64,000 bases of DNA from Burkholderiales bacterium JOSHI_001 (GCA_000244995.1 CM001438.1:1170921-1234920); one strand, 5' to 3'; positions 32,306 to 41,703 are shown, counted from the first letter of the stretch. Made by a program: numbers and translations. The notes: generated from the letters alone by a model not told the origin.

Positions 32306-33721
32306 TCAGTCCCGCGTGACGCGGACCACTTCCTCGGCGGACGTGATGCCCAACTCCACCAGCCGCTGCCCGTCCTCGCGCATGCTGCGAAAGCCCCCGG
32401 CCGTGGCCGCGGCGAACAGGTCGGCCTCGGCGGCGCGGTTGTGGATGAGTTCGCGCACCTTGTCGTCGGCCACCATCAGCTCGTACACGCCGGTGCGGCC
32501 CTTGTAGCCGGTGTGACCGCATTCGGGGCAGCCCACGGGGTGGTAGTGGCCTTGCGCATCGGCCTTCTTGCAATGCGGGCACAGCTTGCGCACCAGGCGC
32601 TGCGCCAGCACGCCCAGCAGGCTGCTGGACAGCAGGAAGGGCTCCACGCCCATGTCGGTCAGCCGCGTGACCGCGCTGGGCGCATCGTTGGTGTGCAGCG
32701 TGGCCAGCACCAGGTGACCGGTGAGAGACGCCTGGATCGCGATCTGCGCGGTTTCGAAGTCGCGGATTTCACCGATCATGATGACGTCCGGGTCCTGCCG
32801 CAGGATGGCGCGCAGGGCCTTGGCGAAGGTCAGGTCGATCTTCGGGTTCACCTGCGTCTGGCCGATGCCGGGCAGTTCGTACTCGATCGGGTCTTCCACC
32901 GTCAGCACGTTGGTGCCGGCGGTGTCGATGCGCGCCATGCTGGCGTACAGGGTGGTGGTCTTGCCGCTGCCGGTGGGCCCGGTCACCAGCAGGATGCCGT
33001 GCGGCTGGGAAATCTGGTGCGCAAATCGGTCCAGCGTGTCGCCGGCCATGCCCAGGCTTTCCAGCGAGAACTTGGCTTCGCCCTTGTCCAGCAGGCGCAG
33101 CACCGCGCGCTCACCGTGCGCCGCCGGCAGGGTGGACACGCGCACGTCCACCGCGCGCCCGCCGATGCGCAGCGAGATGCGGCCGTCCTGCGGCAGGCGT
33201 TTCTCGGCGATGTCCAGCTCGGCCATGATCTTCAGCCGGGAAATCAGCGCTGCGTGCAGCGCCTTGTTCGGCTGCACCACTTCACGCAGGGCGCCGTCCA
33301 CCCGGAAGCGCACCGAACTGCTGCGTTCATAGGGTTCGATGTGGATGTCGCTGGCGCCGTCCTTCGCCGCCTGCGTCAGCAGGGCGTTCAGCATGCGGAT
33401 GATGGGCGCGTCGTTGGCCGCTTCCAGCAGGTCTTCCACCGCCGGCAGGTCCTGCATCAGGCGCGACAGGTCCACCGCGCTTTCCACCTCGCCCACCACC
33501 GCGGCGGCCGAGCTTTCGCCACCGGCGTAGGCGCGCGCGATGCGGTCCACCAGCGTGGACGCGCTCTCGCGCTCGAAGCCGGCCACGTCGAACACCCGCA
33601 CCACCTCCTGCAGCGCTGGCACCGGCGTGGTTTCGGCCGTCCACAGCAGCAGCTGCTGGCCGTCGTCTTCCAGCAGCAGGGTGTTGGCCTTGGCGAAGGC
33701 GTAGGGCAGGGGGTGGCGCAT
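32306..33721 (-). CDS. gspE: Type II secretion ATPase GspE
   Basis: The 471-residue secretion ATPase contains Walker A (GPTGSGKTT), an Asp box (DPDVIMIGEIRDFETA), a His box (HLVLATLHTND) and the zinc-binding tetracysteine segment CPHCKK...CPEC. DGASDIHIEPYE marks the N2 domain. The N-terminal domain is shorter than in enterobacterial GspE (about 500 residues). It powers pseudopilus assembly. Genes D, E and F are spaced by 9 bases each. Confidence 0.96.
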   Translation of the reverse strand: MRHPLPYAFAKANTLLLEDDGQQLLLWTAETTPVPALQEVVRVFDVAGFERESASTLVDRIARAYAGGESSAAAVVGEVESAVDLSRLMQDLPAVEDLLEAANDAPIIRMLNALLTQAAKDGASDIHIEPYERSSSVRFRVDGALREVVQPNKALHAALISRLKIMAELDIAEKRLPQDGRISLRIGGRAVDVRVSTLPAAHGERAVLRLLDKGEAKFSLESLGMAGDTLDRFAHQISQPHGILLVTGPTGSGKTTTLYASMARIDTAGTNVLTVEDPIEYELPGIGQTQVNPKIDLTFAKALRAILRQDPDVIMIGEIRDFETAQIAIQASLTGHLVLATLHTNDAPSAVTRLTDMGVEPFLLSSSLLGVLAQRLVRKLCPHCKKADAQGHYHPVGCPECGHTGYKGRTGVYELMVADDKVRELIHNRAAEADLFAAATAGGFRSMREDGQRLVELGITSAEEVVRVTRD

Positions 33722-33730
33722 GGGCAGCGG

Positions 33731-35953
33731 CTAGCGCGCCGGGGCCGACGCGGGCGCGGCGGGTGCGGCCAGGTTGGACGGGCTGGGCCGCTCCGGCAGC
33801 ACCGGCGACTGGTTGATGGGCATCAGCACGCTGGGCGCGGGCTGGGCGCCTTGCTGGCGCGCGCGGATGGTGTCGTAGCGGTCCATGGTCAGCTTGTCGG
33901 CGCTGTCGGTGTCGCGCATGACGATGGGGCGCAGGAACACCATCAGGTTGGTGCGGTTGCGGGTGCGGCTTTCGCTGCGGAACAGGCCACCCACCCAGGG
34001 CAGGTCACCGAGCAGCGGCACCTTGCTCTTCTTTTCGGTGAACTTGTCCTCGATCAGCCCGCCCAGCACCAGGATGGCGCCGTCCTCGATGGTGACGGTG
34101 GTCTCGATGCTGCGCTTGTCGGTGGACGGGCCGGCGTTGCTGGTGCCCGGGGCCACCTTCTCGCTGACGCTGGAGCTTTCCTGGAAGATGGTCATGCGCA
34201 CCGCGCCGCCTTCGCCAACCTGAGGTTTGATGCGCAGGGTGATGCCCACGTCCTTGCGCTCGATGGTCTGGAACGGGTTGCTGGTGCTGCTGCTGCCGCC
34301 GGTGCCGGTGAACTGCCCGGTGATGAAGGGCACGTTGCTGCCGACGATGATCTTGGCTTCTTCGTTGTCCAGCGTGATCAGGTTGGGCGTGGAGATGATG
34401 TTGGTGTTGGTCTGGCTTTGCAGCATGCGCGCCACCGCGGCCAGGCTGTACACATCGCCGTACTTCTTCACCAGGCCGATGTTCAGGCCCTCGCCGGGCA
34501 GCGTGGTGCTGCTGCTGACGGTGGTGCTGGCCAGCGCGGTGGTCAGCGAGATGATGCTGGGCCCGCCCACCGACGAATTGGTGCCGGCAAACAGGCCGTA
34601 CTTTTCGCTGCCGCCCAGGAAGCCCACGCCCTGCCACTGGAAGCCGAAGTCGGCGGCGTTGTCGCCCGAGACCTCGACGATCATGCTTTCGATGTAGATC
34701 TGGGCGCGGCGCGAATCCAGCTGGTCCACCATGGCGCGGATCTGCTTGTACAGCGGCTCGGGCGCCGTGATGATCAGCGAGTTGGTGGCCGGGTCGGCCT
34801 GGATGAAGCCGCCGGTGGAAGGTTGGGCCGATGCCGCCACCGGCGTGGTGGCCGCGGCCGAAGCCGTGCCGCCCTGGTTGTTGGCCCCGCCAACCGACGT
34901 GTTCAGCCCGGTGTTGCCGCCAATGGGCGTGCCGCTGCCGCTGCTGCTGCCACCGCCGCTGCCGCCCCCGCCGCCAAAGGCCGCACGCAGCACCGTGGCC
35001 AGCTTGGCGGCGTCCGCGTTCTTCAGGTACACCACCCAGATGCTGCCGGCCGGGCCGCCCTGGCCGGGGCGGTCCAGCTTTTCGATCAGCGATTTCACGG
35101 CCGCCAGCCGCACCGGGCTGCCGGCCCGCACGATGAGCGCGTTGCTGCGCGATTCGGCCAGGATGGTCACGCCGCCGGCGCCACCCGCGCCGCCGGGCAC
35201 CAGGGCCGGACCGGCGGCGTTGTCGGCCAGGCGCTGCACCAGCGTGGCCAGGTCGGCCGCCACGGCGTGCTGCAGCGGCACCACTTCCACGTCGGTGTTG
35301 GCGGGCTGGTCCAGTGCCGCGATGATCTTGCCAATGCGCTGCAGGTTGTCCGCGTAGTCGGTGATGACGAGCGTGTTGTTGCCCGGGTTGGCGTTGATGG
35401 TGTTGTTGGGGCTGATCAGCGGGCGCAGCACCGCCACCAGGTTGTTCGGGTTCTCGTGGTTCAGGCGGAAGATCTGCGTCAGCACCTGGTCGCCGCGCTG
35501 GTTGCTGGGGCCCACCGACACGGTGCCAGCCTGCAGCTTGGCGTCGGCCTCGGGCACCACCTTCAGCAGCCCGGCGTTGTCCACCAGCGCATAGCCCAGG
35601 CCGCGCAGCGCGGCCAGGTAGCTGAGGTAGGCCTCTCGCACCGACAGCGGTTGTTCGCTGTAGACGGTGATGGCGCCCTTGACGCGCGGGTCCACGATGA
35701 TCTGGCGCTCGATCATCGCCGCCATGGCGCGCGAGACGGCCTCGATGTCGGCGTTGACAAAGTTCACCGTCACCGGGGCATTCGAATTCATCGCCGGCGT
35801 GGCGCCGGCGGCGCGGGCGCTGCGGCGCGGGTTGGTCTGTTCCTGGGCCGGGGCCGGGCCGGCAGAGGCCAGCAGCAGCACAGCCAGCACGGCCGGTGCG
35901 GCCCGCCGGAGCGGCCGTGTGCAGGGCAGCGGTCGCGGGTGGGGCATGGTCAT
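33731..35953 (-). CDS. gspD: Type II secretion outer-membrane secretin GspD
   Basis: The 740-residue secretin has a signal peptide (AVLAVLLLASAGPAPAQ), an N0 domain (VTVNFVNADIEAVSRAMAAM), N1-N3 repeats (GNNTLVITDYADNLQRI, SNALIVRAGSPVRL, TNSLIITAPEPLYKQI) and the C-terminal secretin core ending VPLLGDLPWVGGLFRSE. A Gly/Ser/Thr-rich low-complexity insert (about 325-375) interrupts the N3 region. The C-terminal tail is Ala/Pro-rich. It forms the outer-membrane pore for folded exoproteins. ATG 35953 overlaps the gspN stop. Confidence 0.96.
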   Translation of the reverse strand: MTMPHPRPLPCTRPLRRAAPAVLAVLLLASAGPAPAQEQTNPRRSARAAGATPAMNSNAPVTVNFVNADIEAVSRAMAAMIERQIIVDPRVKGAITVYSEQPLSVREAYLSYLAALRGLGYALVDNAGLLKVVPEADAKLQAGTVSVGPSNQRGDQVLTQIFRLNHENPNNLVAVLRPLISPNNTINANPGNNTLVITDYADNLQRIGKIIAALDQPANTDVEVVPLQHAVAADLATLVQRLADNAAGPALVPGGAGGAGGVTILAESRSNALIVRAGSPVRLAAVKSLIEKLDRPGQGGPAGSIWVVYLKNADAAKLATVLRAAFGGGGGSGGGSSSGSGTPIGGNTGLNTSVGGANNQGGTASAAATTPVAASAQPSTGGFIQADPATNSLIITAPEPLYKQIRAMVDQLDSRRAQIYIESMIVEVSGDNAADFGFQWQGVGFLGGSEKYGLFAGTNSSVGGPSIISLTTALASTTVSSSTTLPGEGLNIGLVKKYGDVYSLAAVARMLQSQTNTNIISTPNLITLDNEEAKIIVGSNVPFITGQFTGTGGSSSTSNPFQTIERKDVGITLRIKPQVGEGGAVRMTIFQESSSVSEKVAPGTSNAGPSTDKRSIETTVTIEDGAILVLGGLIEDKFTEKKSKVPLLGDLPWVGGLFRSESRTRNRTNLMVFLRPIVMRDTDSADKLTMDRYDTIRARQQGAQPAPSVLMPINQSPVLPERPSPSNLAAPAAPASAPAR

Positions 35954-36852
35954 CCGATCGAAATGATGTGGGCGGCGCCGCGGCGCCGCGCAATGATGTT
36001 GAGCAGGTTGGCCAGCGCGGCTTCCTGGCCGGGGGCGGCGCTGGCTTCGCCGTCGAAGCGCAGCTTCGGGCCGGCCCATTGTCCCTTGCCGGACAGGCGC
36101 AAGGCGCCGTCGATGGTCAGCAGGTCCAGCGCGGTGGCATCCGCGCCGCCGGCCTGGCCGCGCAGCACCAGGCGGTAGCTGCCCAGCGTGTCCAGCGTGG
36201 ACAGGCGGGAGGACACCGCCAGCAGGTCCAGTTCGGCCCCGCCGCTCAGGCGCCAGCGGCCTTGCACCGATTCCACCGCGAAGCCGCCGGGCGCCGTCAG
36301 CCGCAGGCTGCCGCCCAGTTGCAGGGTGTTCCAGGGTGTGCCCAGGCCGGCCAGCCAGGCGGCCGGCCACTGGCCCAGCGCGTCGGGGCGCGGCGCCAGC
36401 ACCACGCCCAGGCGGCCCAGGCCGGGGCGCAGGTTCAATGCCAGCGGCTTGGCCATGCAGCAGGCCTGGCTCAGCACCAGGCTCAGGCCGTCCAGGCGGG
36501 GCCGCAATTGCCAGTGCAGGCGCCCGGGCAGCATGGCGGCGTCGCGGGAGTCGGCGCCACCGGTCAGCACAGGCAGCGCATGGCCATTCCACACCGTGCC
36601 CTCGGCCTCGGCCAGCAGCAGGCGCTGCTGGGTGGCGCTGGCCACCGCCGCGGCCAGCCAGCGCGCCGGCGCAAAGACCACCAGCGCCAACGCTGTGCCC
36701 AGCAGCGCCCCGGCCACTGCCCAGCGGCGGGTGCCGCGGCGTGCGCGTTGCCAGGCGGCCGTGTCGGCGCTGGCGGCGGCGAAGCTGCGGCTGGCCGGCC
36801 GCGGTCCGGCGCGACGCCCGCCCCAGGGCAGTTTCAAGGCGGGCTTTTTCAA
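35950..36852 (-). CDS. gspN: Type II secretion protein GspN
   Basis: The 300-residue inner-membrane protein has one helix (about 48-68) and a large periplasmic domain. Recognisable GspN features are LAEAEGTVWNGHA, RLHWQLRPRLDGLSL and GGSLRLTAPGG. GspN is an optional component found in some type II systems. No ATG exists ahead of the membrane helix. TTG 36852, whose TTGA overlaps the gspM stop, gives a normal MKKPALKLPW opening. Confidence 0.9.
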   Translation of the reverse strand: MKKPALKLPWGGRRAGPRPASRSFAAASADTAAWQRARRGTRRWAVAGALLGTALALVVFAPARWLAAAVASATQQRLLLAEAEGTVWNGHALPVLTGGADSRDAAMLPGRLHWQLRPRLDGLSLVLSQACCMAKPLALNLRPGLGRLGVVLAPRPDALGQWPAAWLAGLGTPWNTLQLGGSLRLTAPGGFAVESVQGRWRLSGGAELDLLAVSSRLSTLDTLGSYRLVLRGQAGGADATALDLLTIDGALRLSGKGQWAGPKLRFDGEASAAPGQEAALANLLNIIARRRGAAHIISIG

Positions 36853-37343
36853 TTGCCCCCCCCGATGAGCAGCACCAGCGTGCCGTTGTAGCCCTGCGGG
36901 CCACGTGTGAACTGGGCTTCGATGGCGCGCGCGCGGGCGCCGCTGCGGGCTTCGGCCAGCAGGGCACGCAACTCGGCCCCGCTCAGGCCCTGCAGCGTGA
37001 GCACCCCGCGGTCGCCTTGCAGCGACAGTTTGGCGCGGTCGCCCAGGCGCTCGGCGGCGGCCTGCAGGGCCGGCGCGGCCTGCGCCGCGGGCAAGGCTGG
37101 CAACGCGCGCAGGGCCTGGGTTTCGCTGGCCAGCTTGCCCATGCGTTGCAGTTGCTGTTCCAGGCTTTCCAACTGGGCCGGGGTGGTGGCCAGGGTGCGC
37201 CAGGCCGGCGCAATGCCCAACTGCCACAGCAGCAGCAAGGCCAGCGCGCTGCCCCCCACCAGCACCAGCGTGCGCTCGCGCTCGGCCAACTGGCGCCACC
37301 ACTGGCCCGCGGCCTGGCGGGCTTGCTGGATCGATGGGCTCAT
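36849..37343 (-). CDS. gspM: Type II secretion protein GspM
   Basis: The 164-residue bitopic protein has a short cytoplasmic segment, a membrane helix (TLVLVGGSALALLLLWQLGIAPAW in two parts, about 25-46) and a periplasmic ferredoxin-like domain with LQGLSGAELRALLAEAR. GspM stabilises GspL in the platform. Start and stop overlap gspL and gspN respectively, so the three are coupled. Confidence 0.92.
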   Translation of the reverse strand: MSPSIQQARQAAGQWWRQLAERERTLVLVGGSALALLLLWQLGIAPAWRTLATTPAQLESLEQQLQRMGKLASETQALRALPALPAAQAAPALQAAAERLGDRAKLSLQGDRGVLTLQGLSGAELRALLAEARSGARARAIEAQFTRGPQGYNGTLVLLIGGGN

Positions 37344-38587
37344 GACTTGGCCGCCGCGGCGCGACTGAAGGTGATCTGGCTGCCATTGGCCTGCACCGCC
37401 CAGCCGGCCGGCGCCAGTCGCTCGCGCATGGCGTCCACCTGCTGGGGCAACAGGCCGGCGGCGTTCAGCATCAGGCGGCCGGGCTCGAAGCGCAGGCTGT
37501 CCACCGGCGGGCGGCCGTCGGGCCAGGCGCTGGCGGCAGCGGCCAGCAGGGCTTCCAGGTCGCCTTCGCCGGGGCGGCCGGCGGCGGCGCGCAGCAGTTC
37601 GGTTTCACGCTGCATCTGCAGCGGCGCGTCCAGCACGGCGCGCACCTGCGGGTGGGCGCGCTTGAGCAGGTCCACCTGGGCCTGGCGCTGCTGGGTGACA
37701 CTTTGGCGTTGGTGCCAGGCCCACAGGTTCAGGCCCAGCAACTGGGCCCCCACCAGGGCGGCCAGGCCCAGGCGCACCGGGCGCCAGGCCGGCTGGCGCC
37801 ATTGCTTGAACAGGTCGCGCAGCGCGCGCGAGCTGCGGTGCTGCGGCGCCAGTTCGAACTGGCGCAGGTTCCACAGCGAGCGCTGGGCCAGCAGCCCCAA
37901 TTCCAGCGCGCCCTGCACCTGCACCGGCGCGCCCAGCCAGCGTTCCGCCGCGGCGGCCACGGCCGGTTCAGCGGTGAAGCGGGGGTTGTCCAGGTGATGC
38001 AACAGGGCGGGCGGGGTGGCACCGGCGCCCAGGCGCTGGCTGGTCACGCCGGCGGGCTGGGCCAGGGCCAGCCAGGGCGCGGCGTCGGGCTGGCCGGCGG
38101 CCTGCGGGCCGGCGAAGAAGTGGCCCAGCGGGGCGTCGCCCGGCCACAGGGCCGGCACCACGCGTTCAACGAAATGGCCGGCCTTTTCCAGCCGCGCCAG
38201 GTGAGCGGCCAGCCAGTCGCGCTGCAGCACCGCCACCCAGGCGGGCTTGCCGGCGCTGGCCTGGGGCGACACCGCAAAGTGCAGGTGGGCCTCTTCGTCC
38301 AGCAACTGTTCTTCCAGCACACCCGCCAGAGCCGCGCGCAGCCGGGCGGCCGGGGCCTTGGGCAAGGTGACGGGATGGAAGCTCAGGTCCAGCACGCCCA
38401 CCACGGCCACCACGCTCTCGGCGCGCGGCAGTTGTTCGGCCACGGCCTGGCCGCTGGCGCCCGGGGCGGTACCGTCCGGACTCAGCGTGTAGGTGTACTC
38501 GGGGCTGGCGCCGGCACCTTCGGCGGAGCCGGTGGCACCAGGCCCCAGGCGCGCGCGGGATGGCAGCAGGACGACGAGGGTGGACAT
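37340..38587 (-). CDS. gspL: Type II secretion protein GspL
   Basis: The 415-residue protein has an actin-like cytoplasmic domain (about 1-255; MSTLVVLLPSRARLG start), one membrane helix (about 268-287) and a periplasmic domain with SLRFEPGRLMLNAAGLLPQQVDAMRERL. GspL recruits GspE to the membrane. The gene begins a second block of the cluster: 179 non-coding bases with an A/T-rich patch separate it from gspK, so it may have its own promoter. Confidence 0.93.
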   Translation of the reverse strand: MSTLVVLLPSRARLGPGATGSAEGAGASPEYTYTLSPDGTAPGASGQAVAEQLPRAESVVAVVGVLDLSFHPVTLPKAPAARLRAALAGVLEEQLLDEEAHLHFAVSPQASAGKPAWVAVLQRDWLAAHLARLEKAGHFVERVVPALWPGDAPLGHFFAGPQAAGQPDAAPWLALAQPAGVTSQRLGAGATPPALLHHLDNPRFTAEPAVAAAAERWLGAPVQVQGALELGLLAQRSLWNLRQFELAPQHRSSRALRDLFKQWRQPAWRPVRLGLAALVGAQLLGLNLWAWHQRQSVTQQRQAQVDLLKRAHPQVRAVLDAPLQMQRETELLRAAAGRPGEGDLEALLAAAASAWPDGRPPVDSLRFEPGRLMLNAAGLLPQQVDAMRERLAPAGWAVQANGSQITFSRAAAAKS

Positions 38588-38766
38588 GGGGCGTGAAATC
38601 CGCGGAAGGTTATCGCCTTTGCCTCGGCGTGGGCATCAAGACGAAATATAAATCAAGCACTTAGCGTGACTTGTTGCGGTTGTGTCGCGATCGGGCTGCG
38701 CCCGGGTTTCCAAGGGGTGACCCGATGTCGCAGGCGCGTCGGCTGGCAAGCGGCCTTCTGTCGCGC
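38588..38766. other. Gap between gspK and gspL with an A/T-rich patch
   Basis: No gene is visible in these 179 bases. The stretch around 38640-38662 (AAATATAAATCAAGCACTTA) is far richer in A and T than its surroundings. On the minus strand it offers TATATT about 55 bases before the gspL start, a plausible -10 element. I could not find a convincing -35. Confidence 0.4.
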
Positions 38767-39717
38767 TCAAGGGCTGCCTGTGGCCACGGCGCTGCGTCGT
38801 TCGCGCCGAACCGGTGAGACCTTGCGGCCTTCGCGGTGGACCAGCGACTGTTCCTCCAGCATGCGGTCGCCCAGGCGCAGGCGGCCCTGGATGGTGAAGT
38901 AGTCCGACTTCACGCTCACCCGTGCGTCTTCCAGCTTGATGTTGGCTGACACCTGCTGGCGCACCGCGTCCAGGTTGTCGAAGGGGCGGGACTGGCGGGT
39001 TTGCACCAGGCGGTCGGCGGTGCCCAGGTCCATGCCCTCCAGCACGGCGGCAATGACTTCTCGCGGCGCGGTGTTCAGGTTCACCGGCGTGGGCCGAGGC
39101 AGCAGTTCGATGAAGGGCCGCAGCCGCTCCAGGTCGACCGGCTCCACGCCCAGCCACAGCAGGTCGTCCACCGTGCGCAGCGCCAGCCGGGCATCCTTCA
39201 GGTCGGCCGCACCGGATGCCGACTGCAGGCCATTGGCGATGCGGTCGGCCAGTTCGCGCGGCACGTTGGTGGTTTCGCACAGGCGCTGCAGCGTGGCCAG
39301 TTCGGCCGCGGCCACCTTGTTGTCCCCACCCACCAGGTTGCGCAGGTTGTAGTGCGACTGCGCGTCGGTGATGCGGCCGGCCAGGAAGGCCTCGGGGCCG
39401 TCGTCGGCACCGGACTCCCGGTCGGCCGCCAGGAAGGTGGACAGGCGGGCTTCTTCCAGCGGTGTGGCCCAGGGCTCGCCCAGGTGGTCCACGTTGGGGC
39501 GGTCCTCGCGCAGGATGAGCCGGGCCCAGTCCAGCGCCCCGTTCAGCACCCAGGCGGCCTGGCTGCGGGCGCGTTCGGCCACCTCCAGCTGGATGCCGCG
39601 CTGCTGCTGCCACACCATGCCCGCGGCCAGCGTGGCCACCAGGGTGAGGATGACCATCGCGATCAACAGCGCTGCGCCGCGCTGTGAGGCCCTGGGGCGG
39701 CGGCGGGCGGCGTTCAT
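38767..39717 (-). CDS. gspK: Type II secretion minor pseudopilin GspK
   Basis: The 316-residue minor pseudopilin has the prepilin leader RGAALLIAMVILTLVATLAAGMVW, with the cleavage Gly at the GA junction and an Ala where many pseudopilins have Phe. The long alpha-helical domain contains SHYNLRNLV, TPVNLNTAPREVIAAVLEG and SDYFTIQGRLRLGD, all typical GspK motifs. GspK caps the pseudopilus tip with I and J. Its start overlaps the gspJ stop by four bases. Confidence 0.95.
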   Translation of the reverse strand: MNAARRRPRASQRGAALLIAMVILTLVATLAAGMVWQQQRGIQLEVAERARSQAAWVLNGALDWARLILREDRPNVDHLGEPWATPLEEARLSTFLAADRESGADDGPEAFLAGRITDAQSHYNLRNLVGGDNKVAAAELATLQRLCETTNVPRELADRIANGLQSASGAADLKDARLALRTVDDLLWLGVEPVDLERLRPFIELLPRPTPVNLNTAPREVIAAVLEGMDLGTADRLVQTRQSRPFDNLDAVRQQVSANIKLEDARVSVKSDYFTIQGRLRLGDRMLEEQSLVHREGRKVSPVRRERRSAVATGSP

Positions 39718-40367
39718 GGCAGCAGCACCAGGTCGCGGGTGAGTTTGCCGCTGTCCAGGTCCAGCACCAGGCGCACGCCGGAGGGCAGCTGCGCGCGCGG
39801 CGGCGCGGCCTGTGCCGGCGCCGAGGCGCCAGACGCTGCGGGCGGTGGCGGCGCCACCGGCGTCAGGTCGGCGGAGCTGCCGCAGTTGCTCCAGTTGTTG
39901 TCCTGGCCCTGGAAGTAGTACACCTGCCAGCTGCTGGCGCCGTCCAGCAGGCGCAGCTGCCCGGGGTCATTGGGCAGCAGTTGCTGGCTGCGCATCCACG
40001 ATTCCTGCAGGTCGGCCACGCGGGTGGTGACCGGGCCGGCCCAGCGCCGCCACTGGTTGTTTTCCAGGTTCCACACCACCACCTGCAGGCCGCCTTCGGC
40101 CCGCCGCGTCATGCGCAGGTTGGTGCCGTCACACAGCAGTGGCGGCACGGCGCCGCTGTCGTGCACCGAGCTCAGGTCACGCTCCCACTGCGCCAGCACC
40201 GTGGCCAGCAGCAGGTAGCGCTGGCTGCTGGCCTGCGCCTGGTCGCGTGAACGCACCATGGCGTCCACGCCCTGCCAGGCCATGGCCGCCATCAGCGCCA
40301 TGATGAACAGCGCCACCAGCACTTCCATCAGCGTGAACCCGCGTGTGCGCTTGGGCATGGCGCTCAC
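39714..40367 (-). CDS. gspJ: Type II secretion minor pseudopilin GspJ
   Basis: The 217-residue pseudopilin has leader MSAMPKRTRG followed by FTLMEVLVALFIMALMAAMAW, and the J-type pattern QRYLLLATVLAQWERDLSSV and WNLENNQWRRW. A Pro/Ala-rich insertion (APPPPAASGASAPAQAAPP) lies near residue 175. ATG 40367 overlaps the gspI stop. Confidence 0.94.
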   Translation of the reverse strand: MSAMPKRTRGFTLMEVLVALFIMALMAAMAWQGVDAMVRSRDQAQASSQRYLLLATVLAQWERDLSSVHDSGAVPPLLCDGTNLRMTRRAEGGLQVVVWNLENNQWRRWAGPVTTRVADLQESWMRSQQLLPNDPGQLRLLDGASSWQVYYFQGQDNNWSNCGSSADLTPVAPPPPAASGASAPAQAAPPRAQLPSGVRLVLDLDSGKLTRDLVLLP

Positions 40368-40738
40368 TGCCCGGACAGCACGGTGGTCAGCCGCACCAGG
40401 GTGTGACCGTCGGGGTCGGACACCACGGCGTCCACGCGGCGGAAATTGGGGTTGGGCGTGGGGCGGGTCACCAGCTTGCCGCCCAGGCTGCGGCCCAGCT
40501 GTTCACATTCGAAATCGGTGTCGCCGATGCCGGGCAGCTGGCGCTTGAGCTTCAGGTCGGCCAGGGCGTTGTCGGCGCACCATTGGGCCGACATCACATC
40601 GGCCAGGCGGCGCGTGTTGTCGGCCAGCGCGCCGGCGGCGCGGCTGCCGGCTGTCAGGGCCAGGGCCACCACGACCAGGGCCACCAGCACTTCCACCAGG
40701 GTGAAGCCGCGTGGCACCGGGGCGTTCACGGCGTTCAC
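40364..40738 (-). CDS. gspI: Type II secretion minor pseudopilin GspI
   Basis: The 124-residue pseudopilin has leader MNAVNAPVPRG then FTLVEVLVALVVVALALTAGSRAAG, and the I-type segment WCADNALADLKLKRQLPGIGDTDFECEQLGR. It nucleates the tip complex with J and K. Both ends overlap neighbouring genes by four bases. Confidence 0.94.
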   Translation of the reverse strand: MNAVNAPVPRGFTLVEVLVALVVVALALTAGSRAAGALADNTRRLADVMSAQWCADNALADLKLKRQLPGIGDTDFECEQLGRSLGGKLVTRPTPNPNFRRVDAVVSDPDGHTLVRLTTVLSGQ

Positions 40739-41193
40739 GGCGCCGCGCCCGACGCGGCCAGCGCTTCGTCCAGCGGGGCGAAGGGGGCGAGCCCGTCGGT
40801 GGCCAGGGTCAGGCTGCGTCCGTGCAGGCGCAGCACGATGCGCTGCGCGCCGATCAGCGGTTCCGGCCCCAGGGTCAGCTGCTTGGCGCCCACGATTTCG
40901 GCCTGCACCTCGGGGTCCAGCCAGCGCGTGGCCAGTTGGGTGGACAGCGGCAGGCCCTCGAAGCGGAAGGCGACGTCCGAACTGCCGCCGCTGCCCGGGC
41001 CCAGCGCAAAACGCACCGGCACCGCCATGCCGCGGGATTCGGCGCGCGCGGCTTCCAGCAATGTGGCCAGGCGCATGCCTTCGTGGTCCAGTTGGTTGGC
41101 GGCGGGGTCGCGCACCGACAGCGTCACCACGCCAGCGGCCACCGCGATCAGCGCCACGACGATCAGCAATTCGATCATCGTGAAGCCGCGCAC
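40735..41193 (-). CDS. gspH: Type II secretion minor pseudopilin GspH
   Basis: With GTG 41193 the product has 152 residues and opens MRG/FTMIELLIVVALIAVAAG, a short but common prepilin leader. A start at ATG 41286 would give 183 residues but overlap gspG by 74 bases. The body carries LATLLEAARAESRGMAVPVRF and LRLHGRSLTLATDG, in line with GspH/FimT-type pseudopilins. Confidence 0.85.
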   Translation of the reverse strand: MRGFTMIELLIVVALIAVAAGVVTLSVRDPAANQLDHEGMRLATLLEAARAESRGMAVPVRFALGPGSGGSSDVAFRFEGLPLSTQLATRWLDPEVQAEIVGAKQLTLGPEPLIGAQRIVLRLHGRSLTLATDGLAPFAPLDEALAASGAAP

Positions 41194-41212
41194 CCTGGTG
41201 CGCCGCCAGCGG

Positions 41213-41659
41213 CTATTGCCAGGAGCCGATGTCAGCGTTCGCGCCTTCGCCGCCGGGCTGGCCATCGGGCCCGAAGCTGAACACATCGATCTCGCCCTTC
41301 ACGCCGGGGTTCACGAACTGGTAGGGCCGGCCCCAGGGGTCGGCGGGCAGCTTGTCCAGGTAGGGTTTCCAGTTGGGCGGCTGCGGGCCGTTGCCGGGTT
41401 TTTGCACCAGGGCCTCCAGGCCCTGCTCGGCGCTGGGGAAGCGCTGGTTGTCCAGCTTGTAAAGCTTCAGCGCCTGCATCAGGTTGTTCACGTCGGTGCG
41501 CGCCGCGGTGATGCGGGCGTCTTCAGCGCGGTTGAGCACATTGGGCACGATCAGCGCTGCCAGCACGCCAATGATCACCACCACCACCATCAGCTCGATC
41601 AGCGTGAAGCCATGCGCAACAAGGCGGAAACGCTGGCGGGGCGGGGGACGAAGCGGCAT
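41213..41659 (-). CDS. gspG: Type II secretion major pseudopilin GspG
   Basis: The 148-residue major pseudopilin has leader ending AHG, then FTLIELMVVVVIIGVLAALIVPNVL. The conserved KLYKLDNQRFPSAEQGLEALVQKP and DPWGRPYQFVNPGVKGEIDVFSFG include the calcium-binding C-terminal loop of GspG. ATG 41659 fits a normal leader. It is the first gene of the minus-strand gsp cluster and lies only 44 bases from the divergent gspC-like gene, so both promoters share that gap. Confidence 0.96.
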   Translation of the reverse strand: MPLRPPPRQRFRLVAHGFTLIELMVVVVIIGVLAALIVPNVLNRAEDARITAARTDVNNLMQALKLYKLDNQRFPSAEQGLEALVQKPGNGPQPPNWKPYLDKLPADPWGRPYQFVNPGVKGEIDVFSFGPDGQPGGEGANADIGSWQ

Positions 41660-41703
41660 GGTGAAGAGCGGGGCTGTGCAAGTCGTTGAATGATAATCGT
41701 CGG

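Noticed and set aside
32192-36178. A 1328-codon open frame on the plus strand
   Set aside because: It is antisense to gspF, gspE, gspD and part of gspN, all of which are certain genes. The composition (repeated HQA, QVG, AVHR) is a codon-bias shadow.
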